DNA from: Ruegeria discodermiae
GTDB taxonomy: Bacteria > Pseudomonadota > Alphaproteobacteria > Rhodobacterales > Rhodobacteraceae
Assembly: GCF_030758345.1 (NCBI RefSeq)
Contig: NZ_JAVAMO010000007.1
Location: 62,001 to 126,000 of the forward strand
Direction of reading: 5' to 3'
DNA length: 64,000 bases
Under the pieces are notes generated by a model, which was given only the letters and a program-made list of their open reading frames with translations, was not told the origin of the DNA and ran no database searches. Position numbers and translations under genes: made by a program. Positions 1-8,749 of the stretch are shown here, piece after piece. How positions within the stretch are numbered: position 1 is the first letter of the stretch; each line of letters opens with the position of its first letter.

Positions 1-1431
1 GTGCCTGCGGGCAAGGACCGCTCTCTGTTGCAATTGGTGCAGTCTGAGCTGGCGCAGGTGGCTGCGACGCAAGAAGGAGGTGCAAACTGCGCAGACGTGG
101 ATCGTATCGAGAATCTGGCCAACCGCATTCTCGCACAGCGGACCGAAGTCGGTGGGTTTGCGCAGGCCAATTTCGGCACTGAGGCCATCTATCTGTGGCT
201 GCGATATGCACAACCGGACTTTGCGACCGGTCTTGCCCGCCTGCAACAGCTCGCCACACTTGGGCGGCGGGGGCCGCGACAGATGGAGGACCTCACACTC
301 AGTTATGCCTATGCCAACCTGCCGCCCGATGAGGCCGAAATGCTTTTCGGGTATGCCGCTACCCAGGCATTTGCGCATAACCATCGCAACGCGCTTGGTT
401 CGCTGGCACGGGTGGATAACGGAAAAAGCTATTTTGCGCGGCTGAACCAGGCGGTCGAGTCGGGGGAGGTTCAGGAGATCACGGGTTTGACCCTGTCTAC
501 AGCGATTGACCTTTATCCTTTGGAGGACGCGCGCAAGATTGCCATTGCAGCTGAGGCGGAGAAGGCGGGTTTCCCAACCTTCGCTCTAACGCTGCTGTCT
601 TCCCTGTCCGATCAGACCGCCTATGCCGAGTTTGTAACCCGCAACGCCGGCGACGAAAGACTGATGAGCTTTCCGGTTTATTACTACGGTGGGTCAGCCC
701 TAGCTAGGAAGGCACCGGTCGCCCCACTGCCGGAGCAGACGTTTAACGCCCAGCCGGAAAATCAGTTTCTCACCCTGCGGGCGGGGTTGCTGATTGGCGA
801 GGCGGATTATCTGAACATTCTCTACAACCAGACAGGCTGGGAAGATGCCATAGGCGCAGCGGCGGCGGGGTTTCTTGAGCAGTTGCAGGCGGGCGAGACC
901 AGTAGCATCGGCCGGATGGAGGACAACTGGCTTTATGTCTACGACCAAATTGCTACCCGCGCGGACCCGGATGAGCTGCGCCAGCAGATGTCGAGCTTTG
1001 ATATTTCCTCCAAGGTTCGCCACTACGCTGGGCGCGCGCAACAGCTGATTGACTGGATGCGTGCGAAGCGTACGGTGCGGCCTTTGCTACACGGTCAAAG
1101 CGCGGAAATCCCTGCGCGGCCAGAACTGCTGTCGAATGAGTTTGACTGGTCCAGTTGGACACGCCTTGCAAAAGAAGTCGCAGCGGGGAGCACACCCCCA
1201 GGGGCTACAATGCAGGAACAGATGATAGTGGCCGAACTGCTCTGGACCGCTGGGCGGGAGGAGGATGCTATTGCCCATGCCCAAATGCAGATGGATCCCG
1301 AACCCCGGCTCGCCTTTTTTCGTGATGTAATGAAACGGCTGGACCGCGCCTGCGCGGGCCATGGCTTTACCTTGGGGCAATCAATATTGTTGGGCGGGCA
1401 AATGTCCTATGTGTTTGAACGGAGCGACTGA
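1..1431 (+). CDS. Hypothetical protein, probably cut by the window edge
   Basis: An open frame runs from the first base of the window, so the GTG at base 1 is probably internal and the gene likely starts upstream. The 476 visible residues have no signal peptide or membrane segment. They are rich in alanine, leucine and paired helices, for example the alanine-rich stretches near residues 110-130 and 285-300, which suggests an alpha-helical repeat (TPR/SEL1-like) fold. I recognise no catalytic motif or family. The gene ends 396 bases before the next convincing gene, which is on the opposite strand. Real coding is supported by the length and the unbroken GC-rich frame; function is unknown. Confidence 0.6.
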   Translation: MPAGKDRSLLQLVQSELAQVAATQEGGANCADVDRIENLANRILAQRTEVGGFAQANFGTEAIYLWLRYAQPDFATGLARLQQLATLGRRGPRQMEDLTLSYAYANLPPDEAEMLFGYAATQAFAHNHRNALGSLARVDNGKSYFARLNQAVESGEVQEITGLTLSTAIDLYPLEDARKIAIAAEAEKAGFPTFALTLLSSLSDQTAYAEFVTRNAGDERLMSFPVYYYGGSALARKAPVAPLPEQTFNAQPENQFLTLRAGLLIGEADYLNILYNQTGWEDAIGAAAAGFLEQLQAGETSSIGRMEDNWLYVYDQIATRADPDELRQQMSSFDISSKVRHYAGRAQQLIDWMRAKRTVRPLLHGQSAEIPARPELLSNEFDWSSWTRLAKEVAAGSTPPGATMQEQMIVAELLWTAGREEDAIAHAQMQMDPEPRLAFFRDVMKRLDRACAGHGFTLGQSILLGGQMSYVFERSD

Positions 1432-1827
1432 TCTGCTTCTTTTTGATCGGCACCTCGGAAGGCGGTTTGCGGCAGGCGCGGCCACCAAGCGACGAGGATA
1501 TCCTCTCAATCGTCGAATAGAGCGGCGCGTAAGTGGCACATCCGGATGCAGATGGGTGAGAATACCGGAGCTGAGACATCACTATTTGGCGAGCAGCAAG
1601 GGCTGGGAGTTGACCCGCTGCCGTGACAAGCGCACCTGACCCGCCTCCGAGCGGCATGGGTGGGATTACACAAGCGCTGAAAGCGGACTGCGTCCGCGGA
1701 ACTCGATAAGGTGCCGAGTGTCGGCTACTGCCCAACGACCGCTGACACCATCGTCCAGATGGACCAGGAGTAACAATCACAATGGACCAAGAAGATCATA
1801 TTACCCAATCCTGCAAGTCGCGAAACG
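1432..1827. other. Gene-poor stretch between convergent genes
   Basis: This 396-base stretch lies between the plus-strand gene ending at 1431 and the minus-strand gene ending at 1828. Short open frames exist on both strands but none has a convincing ribosome site or protein-like composition. I see no clear terminator hairpin. Confidence 0.5.
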
Positions 1828-2229
1828 TCAGAACTGATCATCTGGATGCCACGACATGACGTGAATGGCGCGCCAGTCTGTTTCTTCGGACTTTGAGAAC
1901 CAAATAGTCAAATTTTCGTCCGGTGACAAAGACCATGTAACTTCTCGTATGTTCGGCGGGTTTTGTGTCCTCTGTGTTTCATCGAACAAGTTGGTCAGTT
2001 CGATCCTAAACTCCGAGACAACCACGCCAAGCTCGAACCGGTCTTCCTGGATGGGATCACCCAGCTTCTGCTCTACCTCATCGAAGGACTTACCAAGGAT
2101 TTCGGTGGTAACACTGCCTGTTTCCATTTGACTTTCTCCTTTCGGGTCGCCCGACGCGCAGCTTGCTGACGTTAGAGCCGCAGCTCCCGCCGTGACGGCC
2201 ACCATCAATGGCTTTCTCAACCGTATCAA
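1828..2229 (-). CDS. Small exported protein coupled to a metallopeptidase
   Basis: A 133-residue protein with a basic, hydrophobic N-terminus (residues 1-24) ending in an Ala-Ser-Cys-Ala stretch. That looks like a secretion signal, perhaps a lipoprotein signal, although position -3 is Ser and so fits the lipobox poorly. The mature part is acidic and has no motif I know. The TTG start overlaps the stop of the upstream metallopeptidase gene by four bases (2226-2229), which suggests translational coupling; an internal ATG at residue 9 is the alternative start. As the immediate partner of a cell-wall-binding protease it could be an accessory or immunity-like protein, but that is inference from position only. 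Confidence 0.6.
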   Translation of the reverse strand: MIRLRKPLMVAVTAGAAALTSASCASGDPKGESQMETGSVTTEILGKSFDEVEQKLGDPIQEDRFELGVVVSEFRIELTNLFDETQRTQNPPNIREVTWSLSPDENLTIWFSKSEETDWRAIHVMSWHPDDQF

Positions 2230-3086
2230 TTTACGCTCTTCACCGAGAAGGAGGTGTTCGGGATCATCTTGTTGAGTTGTTCAACCAAATGCTTTGCGTG
2301 CCGCTTTTTTACTTGGTTGCCGAGGTTCATGATTGACTTCTTGTGATGATGGAAGGCGTTCGATTTCTTGTACTCGTCAGGTTGACCAATCGCATGGCCA
2401 AACTCGTGCGCCGCAACATCCATCTTCACGCCATCGCCAGCGCCTTTGTTTGCAGGTTGGAGATCTTCAGTATCAAGCGTGATTTCCTGCTTGCCCCAAT
2501 TCACCTTCGAGACGTTGGATCCTCCCTTTGGAATTTTCATGGCAAAGACTGTCCAGTGTTTTCCCTTTTTGCGCGGATCGACATCAAAGAAGACGGTGAA
2601 CTTCTTGCCCGCGAAATACTTTGCGAAGTCCGATGTTCCTGAAACATCCAGCACAAATTTGCCGCCCCAGGACTTCCGAATGATTTTCTCGGTTTCGATA
2701 TGGAAATCTTTCTTTTCTTTTGACGTCCACTTCGAGACCTTGCCTTTGGTCTTGTAGACATAGTCCCAATTCTGTCGGACCCATATCTGCTGCTTCGAGC
2801 CGGTTAGTTCGAAATCCATACGCTTGGTTTTGAGCTTGTGGTCCATTTTTGCGGGCTTAGTTGGACCCGACAAGGCAGCTTTCAGGGCGGCCAGCGTGTT
2901 TTTCCCAGCCAGCCCGTCAACTTTCAGCGGCGGATTGGCTTTCTGAAAGGCCTTCACCGCCGCCTCCGTGAGCGGGCCAAAGATGCCATCCACAGCCAGC
3001 TTTGGTTTTGCTTTTGCTTTGTTTAGATCGGTCTGAAGGGTCTTTACATCTTTGCCCTTCGATCCTTTCCTGAGTAGTGTCGCCAT
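2226..3086 (-). CDS. Peptidoglycan-binding metzincin-like zinc protease
   Basis: A 286-residue protein. Residues 1-75 form a peptidoglycan-binding (PG_binding_1) domain with the typical pattern of vectorial repeats: KGKDVKTLQ, then DGIFGPLTEAAVKAFQ. A lysine-rich linker leads to a C-terminal domain with the zinc motif HEFGHAIGQPDEY at about residues 227-239. This fits HExxHxxGxxD, the metzincin form with Asp as third ligand seen in snapalysin-type (M7) enzymes, followed by a plausible Met-turn (SIMNLG). No signal peptide is seen. I chose ATG at 3086 over the GTG at 3104 because a GGGG ribosome site precedes it. The combination suggests a cell-wall-anchored or envelope-targeted protease, perhaps an effector; the substrate is unknown. 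Confidence 0.75.
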   Translation of the reverse strand: MATLLRKGSKGKDVKTLQTDLNKAKAKPKLAVDGIFGPLTEAAVKAFQKANPPLKVDGLAGKNTLAALKAALSGPTKPAKMDHKLKTKRMDFELTGSKQQIWVRQNWDYVYKTKGKVSKWTSKEKKDFHIETEKIIRKSWGGKFVLDVSGTSDFAKYFAGKKFTVFFDVDPRKKGKHWTVFAMKIPKGGSNVSKVNWGKQEITLDTEDLQPANKGAGDGVKMDVAAHEFGHAIGQPDEYKKSNAFHHHKKSIMNLGNQVKKRHAKHLVEQLNKMIPNTSFSVKSVN

Positions 3087-3710
3087 CGGTAACCCCAAAT
3101 CCACTCTTTAAAACACGTTGTCGACTATCGTTGCGACTCTCCTCGAACACAGCGGAGCAAATAGGTGACGAAGAAGCTAAAGCTCGATGCAAAATAGCCA
3201 ATGAAAAAATCTTGAACTGTACGGAAGTATTACAGATAACGCCGACATTTTCAACACAACGTCTTGCCTGCGTAGCAGACAAAAACCACGAGATCCCGCC
3301 CTACACCGTCGCAGCGCGAACGTGGGCAATCATCAGGTCGCGAAGAACACAGATGCCAATGATGCCCCCTTAAGTGTCTGGCGCCCAGGCTTCGTGTTTC
3401 TCGTTGCTCAGCAATAAAACGGAATGGCCACCAGCCTCAAATTAGGTTCTGGACCTAACGTGCCCCCAACGGACGTGAACCTGCCAAATTGGGAAGGTAG
3501 GGCCGTCGGCAAGCTGTCTGTTCGTTGGCAAGACGGAGCAAATCACTCTCTGAGGAGGCCAAGGACATCAGGGGCTTGTATTACTCAGAAGTAACAGCTG
3601 CACCCGAGCTAATGAGCGCAGAATCTAAGCTTGGCGCGTGATCTAACTAACTGAAATAACAAGCGTTGTTGTATAGACGACCGCGCAACGGCGCCAACTC
3701 CCCTCTGGCA
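3087..3710. other. Intergenic stretch upstream of the metallopeptidase operon
   Basis: About 620 bases with lower GC than the flanks. It must hold the promoter of the minus-strand metallopeptidase operon and the 3' end of the small Cys/His-rich gene. I found no gene, repeat or strong hairpin that I could support. Confidence 0.45.
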
Positions 3711-3899
3711 TCAGTGGCAGTGATACGGCTTCTTACCCGCGTGGCAGCATTGGCCGGGAGGGGAGCTTTTGCGGCACCCGCCGCCGTGGTGGATTTCCTG
3801 GGAGTTCGTTGTTGGAGAGTTTGAAGCTACCGTTGACGCATAAGCTGGGGCGCCGAAAGCAAGAGCGCTGATGGCAAAGGCATAAAGAATGTGTTTCAT
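3711..3899 (-). CDS. Small secreted Cys/His-rich protein
   Basis: A 62-residue protein. Residues 1-21 are a clear signal peptide ending in APAYAS. The short mature part ends in a dense Cys/His tail with GGGCRKSSPPGQCCHAG and a final PYHCH, which could bind metal or form disulfides; similar YHCH tails occur in small periplasmic proteins of proteobacteria. The ATG at 3899 was preferred because GGGAG lies just upstream and the signal peptide begins there; the open frame upstream has no protein-like character. It follows the SNase-like gene on the same strand, 74 bases downstream. Function unknown. Confidence 0.7.
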   Translation of the reverse strand: MKHILYAFAISALAFGAPAYASTVASNSPTTNSQEIHHGGGCRKSSPPGQCCHAGKKPYHCH

Positions 3900-3973
3900 G
3901 AATATCTCCCAAGAATGTTCGACCACTACACAGCGGTCTGGGTGATCTGCGTTGATTTGGGTCAAGTGCGGCC

Positions 3974-4636
3974 TCACCAATACCGTCCGCAATACCCTTC
4001 GCGGATCATGACCGATGCCAGGTCACGACCATCGGGTAACGTGCAACTGCCAATTTTTCGATCGTAGCTGGTCCGTCCGTTCAGGTAACAGATCAATGTC
4101 GGTCGGGCAGTCAGATTGCGCATTCGATTTGTCGCTTGCTTTCCCTTTGTCGTATAGCGCTCTGCGCAATCCAGTGACCCGAACCGGATCGGTACGCCTT
4201 CAACTTCGATTGTGTCACCGTCGCGAACATGGGTAACCCGACCTTCAACGGTCCCAACAGCAGTGCGCTGCACCAGTGCGCTGAAATACTCCGGAAAACG
4301 CTCTGCGGCCTTCTGTGGGAGCACCAAGGCGGCGACAGTTATAGCTATCAGGGCAAAAAGGGTGAATCCAGCGATAGACCGGATGAAGAGTACCAATCTG
4401 CGGCGCGCCTTCTTCCTAACCCTTCCTTGCGACCGATGATCGATGCTGGATTTCGTCAATACCCGGGTCAATGTGCTGAACTGCTTGTCGCTGAGCCGCG
4501 TTCTGTTCCCATACCGGCGGAACTTGGATTGCATATCACCGAGGAACTTTCGCTCCCATTCATTCAGGCCAACCGATGAAAGGGCCCGGGTGATGTTGCC
4601 TTGGATTTGATGACGTTGGTCGGGCGGAAACTGCAT
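3974..4636 (-). CDS. Membrane-anchored thermonuclease-like (SNase) protein
   Basis: About 220 residues. A basic N-terminal region of about 80 residues is followed by one transmembrane helix (about residues 85-108), then a C-terminal staphylococcal-nuclease-like domain. The calcium-site signature is present as VRDGDTIEVEGVPIR, the general-base Glu lies in LDCAE, and a catalytic-type Arg is present in YDRKIG. The domain is shorter than classical SNase and ends in GYCGRYW. Topology would place the domain in the periplasm, where such proteins degrade or bind DNA and RNA. The ATG at 4636 is used rather than the TTG at 4657. The small Cys/His-rich gene follows on the same strand. Confidence 0.72.
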   Translation of the reverse strand: MQFPPDQRHQIQGNITRALSSVGLNEWERKFLGDMQSKFRRYGNRTRLSDKQFSTLTRVLTKSSIDHRSQGRVRKKARRRLVLFIRSIAGFTLFALIAITVAALVLPQKAAERFPEYFSALVQRTAVGTVEGRVTHVRDGDTIEVEGVPIRFGSLDCAERYTTKGKQATNRMRNLTARPTLICYLNGRTSYDRKIGSCTLPDGRDLASVMIREGYCGRYW

Positions 4637-4885
4637 GCGCGTAGAGATGGCAAGCAAATGCGGCGAGAATTTGGAAGACCGTCACTAATTTCAATGGTTT
4701 TGCGGAGCATTGTCCGTCCTGCGCACGACCGCGCCCGACGATCTCAAGAATACCAGAAAAGGCCCAACTCTAACCCTGCTGCGCATGACGAAATTCCTGG
4801 GTGGCTGCACCGAGTGGAAACACAGAGGATCGAGCACATGCTTGCGGAACACCGTTGACTGGATGGATCTCAGTGACGCGCCGGA

Positions 4886-6226
4886 TCACTTCCTATGCTC
4901 CGAAAGCCCGAGCTCCTCCCACATCCAGCCGAAATCATACTCTGCAATCGGCGAACCTGTCTGGCGGGCGCTGCGGTTTTCGATTGTCTTCAGCCAGTCT
5001 ATGACATCTTTCTTGCCCCTGGCGCTGCGAACGGCCTGGCGGGGTGTCTTGTCACCGAGCGCGGGTATCGGCTGGTCGAGCGTGTCGCGGTAATGCCGGT
5101 CGAGATGCTCATGGGCGAGTTGCCGAGCGAGGGCAGGGGGGATTTCCTCATCCGCTGCGGGGCCGGTCTCCGGGTTGTCCTCTGCCATCATCTGTTCGAC
5201 GGTCTGGATCGCGGTCAGCGGCGGTTTCACCAGATCGCCCAGCAGCTCGAGGATAAGGGCCTCACCACGCTTGGCACGCGCGGCTGAATCCACTGACAGC
5301 GTCAGCGCCCTGCCTTTCAGGGTGAGGGATCCGAGGACAGAGGCGCCTGACATCGATCTGTCCAGTACCAGGCCAGTGCCGCGCCGGGTGTTGCGGGCGG
5401 TGTCCAGAGCGAGCCAGGTCCAGTCCTTTGGACCTGTGGCCACCAGATCCCCGGCTTGAGACAATTTCTGCGAAACCCGTTTCTGCGTCACCCCAGTGGC
5501 AAGCGGGAAACGCAGATCATGGAAGACCAGGTCGTCGCCCTCACTGTTGCTGATCTGCGGTGGCTCCGGGTCCAACAGGTTTGGCAGATGTGAAAAGAGC
5601 CAGGCATTGGCAAACAGCGGTGCGGCGCGGCGCAGCTGATCCTGCGTTAGTCTCAGATCATCCTTCGCTTTCAGTTTCAAAACGGTGCGAAGCCCATCTT
5701 CGAGCATTGAAACAGCCTCCGGATCGAACGGCAGCAGAGCGCCCGAGATCACGGTGTGATCGTCCTGCCTGACAACCCGAACGGCAATGCGATCCCATTG
5801 TTGCAACATCCGTGTGGCGCTTTTTTCCCGAACGGTGACCGGGCCGGTGCCCGATAGCAGATCCGTCAGCACCATGGATGTGCCGGGTACGATAGTACTG
5901 ACCTCGTAGAGGCTGACCAGAGCATCCCGCAACCCGGCGATATAGGCTCGGGTCTTGGCACTCTCCTTTGATCCGTGCCGCTTCAGATAGACATCGGCGG
6001 CGGTTTCATTGTCTGGCCCAAATCTTCTGCCCAGCAGGTCCTCCAGCCCGCCACCCCATAAGACCATTGGCCAGTCGTCTCCCAGCAGATCCCCCAGGTC
6101 ATCGAAGTCGAGATCGAATGTCTCGAGGGCCGGCAGAAAATGCTCGTCCAGGACATCCGCAAGCCGTGCGTGCCAGGTCTCGTCGCCGGTGATGAACCCG
6201 ATGAGCCCGTCAAGATCATGTCCCAT
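4886..6226 (-). CDS. Conserved hypothetical protein with ParS-like C-terminus
   Basis: A 446-residue soluble protein starting with an acidic helical region. Near residues 385-420 it has the pattern PIPALGDKTPRQAV followed by DVIDWLKTIEN. This resembles the toxin-binding helix region of DUF2384 / MbcA-ParS antitoxins and the C-terminus of SEC-C-type proteins. The final YDFGWMWEELGL is a recurrent ending in that group. The middle holds no enzymatic motif that I recognise. It stands alone on the minus strand upstream of the DUF6429 gene region. I regard it as a real conserved protein common in alphaproteobacteria, with unknown role. Confidence 0.65.
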   Translation of the reverse strand: MGHDLDGLIGFITGDETWHARLADVLDEHFLPALETFDLDFDDLGDLLGDDWPMVLWGGGLEDLLGRRFGPDNETAADVYLKRHGSKESAKTRAYIAGLRDALVSLYEVSTIVPGTSMVLTDLLSGTGPVTVREKSATRMLQQWDRIAVRVVRQDDHTVISGALLPFDPEAVSMLEDGLRTVLKLKAKDDLRLTQDQLRRAAPLFANAWLFSHLPNLLDPEPPQISNSEGDDLVFHDLRFPLATGVTQKRVSQKLSQAGDLVATGPKDWTWLALDTARNTRRGTGLVLDRSMSGASVLGSLTLKGRALTLSVDSAARAKRGEALILELLGDLVKPPLTAIQTVEQMMAEDNPETGPAADEEIPPALARQLAHEHLDRHYRDTLDQPIPALGDKTPRQAVRSARGKKDVIDWLKTIENRSARQTGSPIAEYDFGWMWEELGLSEHRK

Positions 6227-6346
6227 CAGTGAGCACCCTTTTACTTCGTTTACTGGATAGATGCGACGTAGCGCAGATGGTAGCCGTCAGCCAGACGTCA
6301 CGCAGTCTTCGGCAAAGACTGTCTCGGTGGTCACAGTGCAGAAAAA

Positions 6347-6583
6347 CTATTGCCCTTGTGCCCGCGCAAACAGCCTCGCAAAGAGCGCTTCCGATTGGCG
6401 CAGCCCGTCTTCGGTCAACACCACGGACTTCGCCTTACCTTTCGGGTCGAGGATCAAGCCTCTTCGGTACAATCGGTCGAGCGCCTCCCAGTCAAACCCC
6501 TTCCAGGCGCGCCGCTCGTCATGCAGCGTCAGCCAAAGCAGCGCTAGAACCGCGTCATCCACTTTGTTTTCATCAATGTCCAT
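6347..6583 (-). CDS. DUF6429 family protein
   Basis: A 78-residue protein matching the DUF6429 pattern from its first residue, MDIDENKVDDAVLALL, through the WKGFDWEALDRL core to the LTEDGL end. This small helical domain is very common in Proteobacteria and often lies near mobile DNA; its function is not known. The start at 6583 was chosen because family members begin with this methionine. An upstream in-frame ATG at 6619 would add 12 poorly conserved residues. It lies 120 bases upstream of the DUF2384-like gene on the same strand. Confidence 0.85.
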   Translation of the reverse strand: MDIDENKVDDAVLALLWLTLHDERRAWKGFDWEALDRLYRRGLILDPKGKAKSVVLTEDGLRQSEALFARLFARAQGQ

Positions 6584-6694
6584 GACGAGAGCGGACGCCA
6601 TCAGGGCCGCACCCGTCAACCCTGATCACGCGAGACAGTTTGCTGTCGATCGGCGCTGAATGGTGCCCCTTGCGGCTCAGCCTGCCTGAATGCG

Positions 6695-7003
6695 TCACGG
6701 TTTGTTGCTGTCGATCCAGCGGGTCATCATCTTGCGATCGCGATAGCACTCATCCGGGACATCACGGCGTTTGATCCGGGCAATACGCTCGGCAAAGGCC
6801 ACTTGCTTTGAACTCGGACGCGTGTCGCGCATGCGCAGCGCGGCAAGCTGGGCATCAATCCACGCGCTGATGAGCGTTCGGTCCTGCTGAACCTCCCAAG
6901 GCAGAGTAATGTTCTGTCGCTCTGCAATCTGGCGGGCATATGCGATCTGTTTAGGTGTGGCCGGCAGCGCGGTGGGTGTCTCGGAATTGGCATGATCGAG
7001 CAT
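6695..7003 (-). CDS. Two-repeat hypothetical protein
   Basis: A 102-residue protein built mainly of two copies of a motif of about 37 residues. The first begins TPKQIAYARQIAERQN and ends ISAWIDAQL; the second begins SSKQVAFAERIARIKR and ends MTRWIDSN. Each has the pattern KQ-[IV]-A-[YF]-A-x-[RK]-[IL]-A, then a charged stretch, then W-I-D, which suggests two helical hairpins. The start at 7003 is supported by an AAAGGGGGA ribosome site. The repeat resembles small DNA-binding helix pairs in phage or plasmid proteins, but I cannot name the family. Confidence 0.6.
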   Translation of the reverse strand: MLDHANSETPTALPATPKQIAYARQIAERQNITLPWEVQQDRTLISAWIDAQLAALRMRDTRPSSKQVAFAERIARIKRRDVPDECYRDRKMMTRWIDSNKP

Positions 7004-7296
7004 GGGAATCCCCCTTTGGCAGCGTAGACTCAGACTAGAACAAAAGGGGCTCAAAAGCAATTATATTGTGTACATCGTCTCGCCGGATACCACATATAGT
7101 GACCAAAGGTGAAAGGAAGGGTAGACGCTTTATCGGTTCGGCACTGGCTTTAGAATTGAGATGTATTCGAAAAGGACGACCCTATGGACTTTCGTCCATC
7201 CACTCGATGATGGGCGGATCCAGATGCACCGTGACTGGGCACATTGTGCTGAGGCAGCGGGCTGGCCGATCTTTTCCTTTCGTGGCCGTGTCACCA

Positions 7297-7328
7297 GGGT
7301 AGATGCCGCCAGGCGGTCACATCTACCC
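7297..7328. repeat. Nested inverted repeat
   Basis: Perfect 9-base arms GGGTAGATG (7297-7305) and CATCTACCC (7320-7328) enclose a 14-base centre that itself carries CCGCC and GGCGG. There is no T-tract after either arm, so a terminator is not the obvious reading; a protein-binding site or RNA structure is possible. Confidence 0.4.
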
Positions 7329-7462
7329 CAGTGCTGGTGAGGCCGTCACTCCTTTGGTGAAGTCCATGACCGCCTGACGAGAGTTCATTTAGGTAGTTCG
7401 GCCCGAAGTCCGGGTTGAACCGGCGAGCTTGTCGAGCGCTGTTAGGATCCAGAAAGTAATAG

Positions 7463-7491
7463 GGGGATCGATCGGTAATTGATCGATCCCC
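7463..7491. repeat. Perfect 11-base hairpin
   Basis: Arms GGGGATCGATC (7463-7473) and GATCGATCCCC (7481-7491) are perfectly complementary around the 7-base loop GGTAATT. The arms contain repeated GATC/ATCGAT units, so DNA methylation or a dimeric binding protein could act here. No adjacent gene or T-run indicates a terminator. Confidence 0.5.
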
Positions 7492-8119
7492 TCTAAGCGT
7501 GAGGTCCGAAGAGGGGGCTGTCGAACCTCATGTCCTCAGTGGTAAACGGACGGTTAATGCCCCGCTATTGGGGGATTCCCGTAAGAACAGAAAAGAACTC
7601 AGTACGTGTTGGTGCAATTCATCTTCCGGCTTGAAGGTTCAGGCCGCCAGAATGCCAATAACACATTGATAAAGAGCGATATTCAAGAGGGCGCGTTTGA
7701 ATTATCTTCACAAGCGGGTGGGCAAATTGCCTGCAATTTATTTGGTGTTGGTGCCGCTACGTAGCCGCCAGCCACCGTGCTGCACGCAAACGCTGGTTAC
7801 AATAGCTCACAAAGGCTGGGATTGTTCTTTCGCTTGCTCAAATGATCGCATGCCAAAAAGTCACTGCGGGGCGCCAAGCACCTCCAAAATCTGTGGATTT
7901 TAAAGCCATATTGGGTGAGATCCGTTTTGTGGCGAAAACTGGCCAGAAAGTTAACTTGCTACGCTTCAGACCCAGTCCTAACGCTAACACTAGCCATTGA
8001 TCGAGCCTTGTGTGAGTTGGGGGGTGCGTCGGTCATGGTCAGGGCCGGGCGGGTGTGTGTTTGCCCCCCAGCCCGCTGATTTCCGCTTTTCGCCACCATA
8101 GCGACATCGGCGACTGATC

Positions 8120-8221
8120 TTACAAGGCCGAAATCAGCGCGCTTGTGGCTCCAATGAAACCAGCCGCTGCGACTGCGCTCGCAAAGAGCACACAAACGAC
8201 TTCCAAAGCACTGAGTTTCAT
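8120..8221 (-). CDS. Possible 33-residue hydrophobic peptide
   Basis: A short frame starts at ATG 8221 with GAGGG upstream and ends with TAA at 8120. It encodes 33 residues: a short MKLSALEVV lead, then one hydrophobic Ala/Gly-rich stretch typical of a single membrane helix (FASAVAAAGFIGATSALI). Many roseobacter genomes carry small one-helix peptides of this sort, but I cannot name a family. The gene would sit about 200 bases downstream of the H-NS-like gene on the same strand. Support is only composition and the ribosome site. Confidence 0.35.
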   Translation of the reverse strand: MKLSALEVVCVLFASAVAAAGFIGATSALISAL

Positions 8222-8369
8222 GATGGCCCTCACTGGCAGGTGAATCGATGGAGAGAGGGCTATAGGGCCAGTCAAAGGGGCGCAGTGAATATTTTCACAT
8301 AAGGCCGATCATTCTTGGAGGAGGGCACCGCTCGCTGCCCTGCTCCGTTGCTTTTGGTCTGGGCAACGC

Positions 8370-8395
8370 AAAAGAGGTGACCCACTTCAGTCACC
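8370..8395 (-). terminator. Possible terminator of the H-NS-like gene
   Basis: On the minus strand GGTGAC and GTCACC (8376-8381 and 8390-8395) form a 6-base stem with an 8-base loop, followed by TCTTTTG. It lies about 30 bases beyond the stop of the H-NS-like gene. The T-run is short, so this is a weak call. Confidence 0.4.
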
Positions 8396-8425
8396 CCCGC
8401 TCCGCAATCGGTGCGCCATTTGGCG

Positions 8426-8749
8426 TCAGATTTCCAGATCGTCGATGGACTTGCCCGCTTTGATCGCGTCATTGACCCAATTCGGTTTGCGACCCCGACC
8501 CGTCCAGGTTTGTTTCGGGTCCTCCGGATTACGGTACTTGGCGGCGGCTTTGGTTTTGGCCTTTTTCTTTGGACCGGAAAAATGTGCGATGACTTCCTCA
8601 AGCGTGACACCATGAGATTTGGCGACTTTGTGGATCTCTTTGAGTGCTTTTGACAGCGCCTCTTTTTCTGCCTGCACAAGAGTCTCTTCGATTTTCTTTG
8701 CCAGTGCTTTGAGGTCTGCTGCACTCATTTTCTTCAAATCGATTTTCAT
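8426..8749 (-). CDS. H-NS / HvrA family nucleoid-associated protein
   Basis: A 107-residue protein with the two parts of the H-NS family. Residues 1-55 form a charged helical oligomerisation region, beginning MKIDLKKMSAADLKALAKKI. The C-terminal DNA-binding part carries YRNPEDPKQTWTGRGRKP, the alphaproteobacterial version of the AT-hook-like core, followed by W-V-N-D-A. A lysine-rich linker joins them. Such proteins (HvrA in Rhodobacter) silence AT-rich and foreign DNA, and plasmid-borne copies often reduce the cost of the plasmid to the host. A purine-rich GAGGCAGGGAC lies ahead of the ATG. It is monocistronic or followed by a tiny peptide. Confidence 0.88.
   Translation of the reverse strand: MKIDLKKMSAADLKALAKKIEETLVQAEKEALSKALKEIHKVAKSHGVTLEEVIAHFSGPKKKAKTKAAAKYRNPEDPKQTWTGRGRKPNWVNDAIKAGKSIDDLEI

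Larger units (their letters stand above)
7004..8119. other. Gene-poor stretch with two inverted repeats
   Basis: About 1.1 kb in which no open frame looks like a real protein on either strand. It holds a two-tier inverted repeat near 7297-7328 and a perfect hairpin at 7463-7491, both listed separately. Base composition in 7600-7900 is lower in GC than the neighbours. It may be the remains of degraded genes or a regulatory or replication-related region. Confidence 0.45.

Noticed and set aside
1361-1780. Overlapping frames on both strands after the first gene
   Set aside because: Composition unlike neighbouring proteins and no ribosome sites.
7066-7302. 78-residue frame in the gene-poor stretch
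   Set aside because: Arg/Ser-rich random composition; overlaps a hairpin; no family resemblance.
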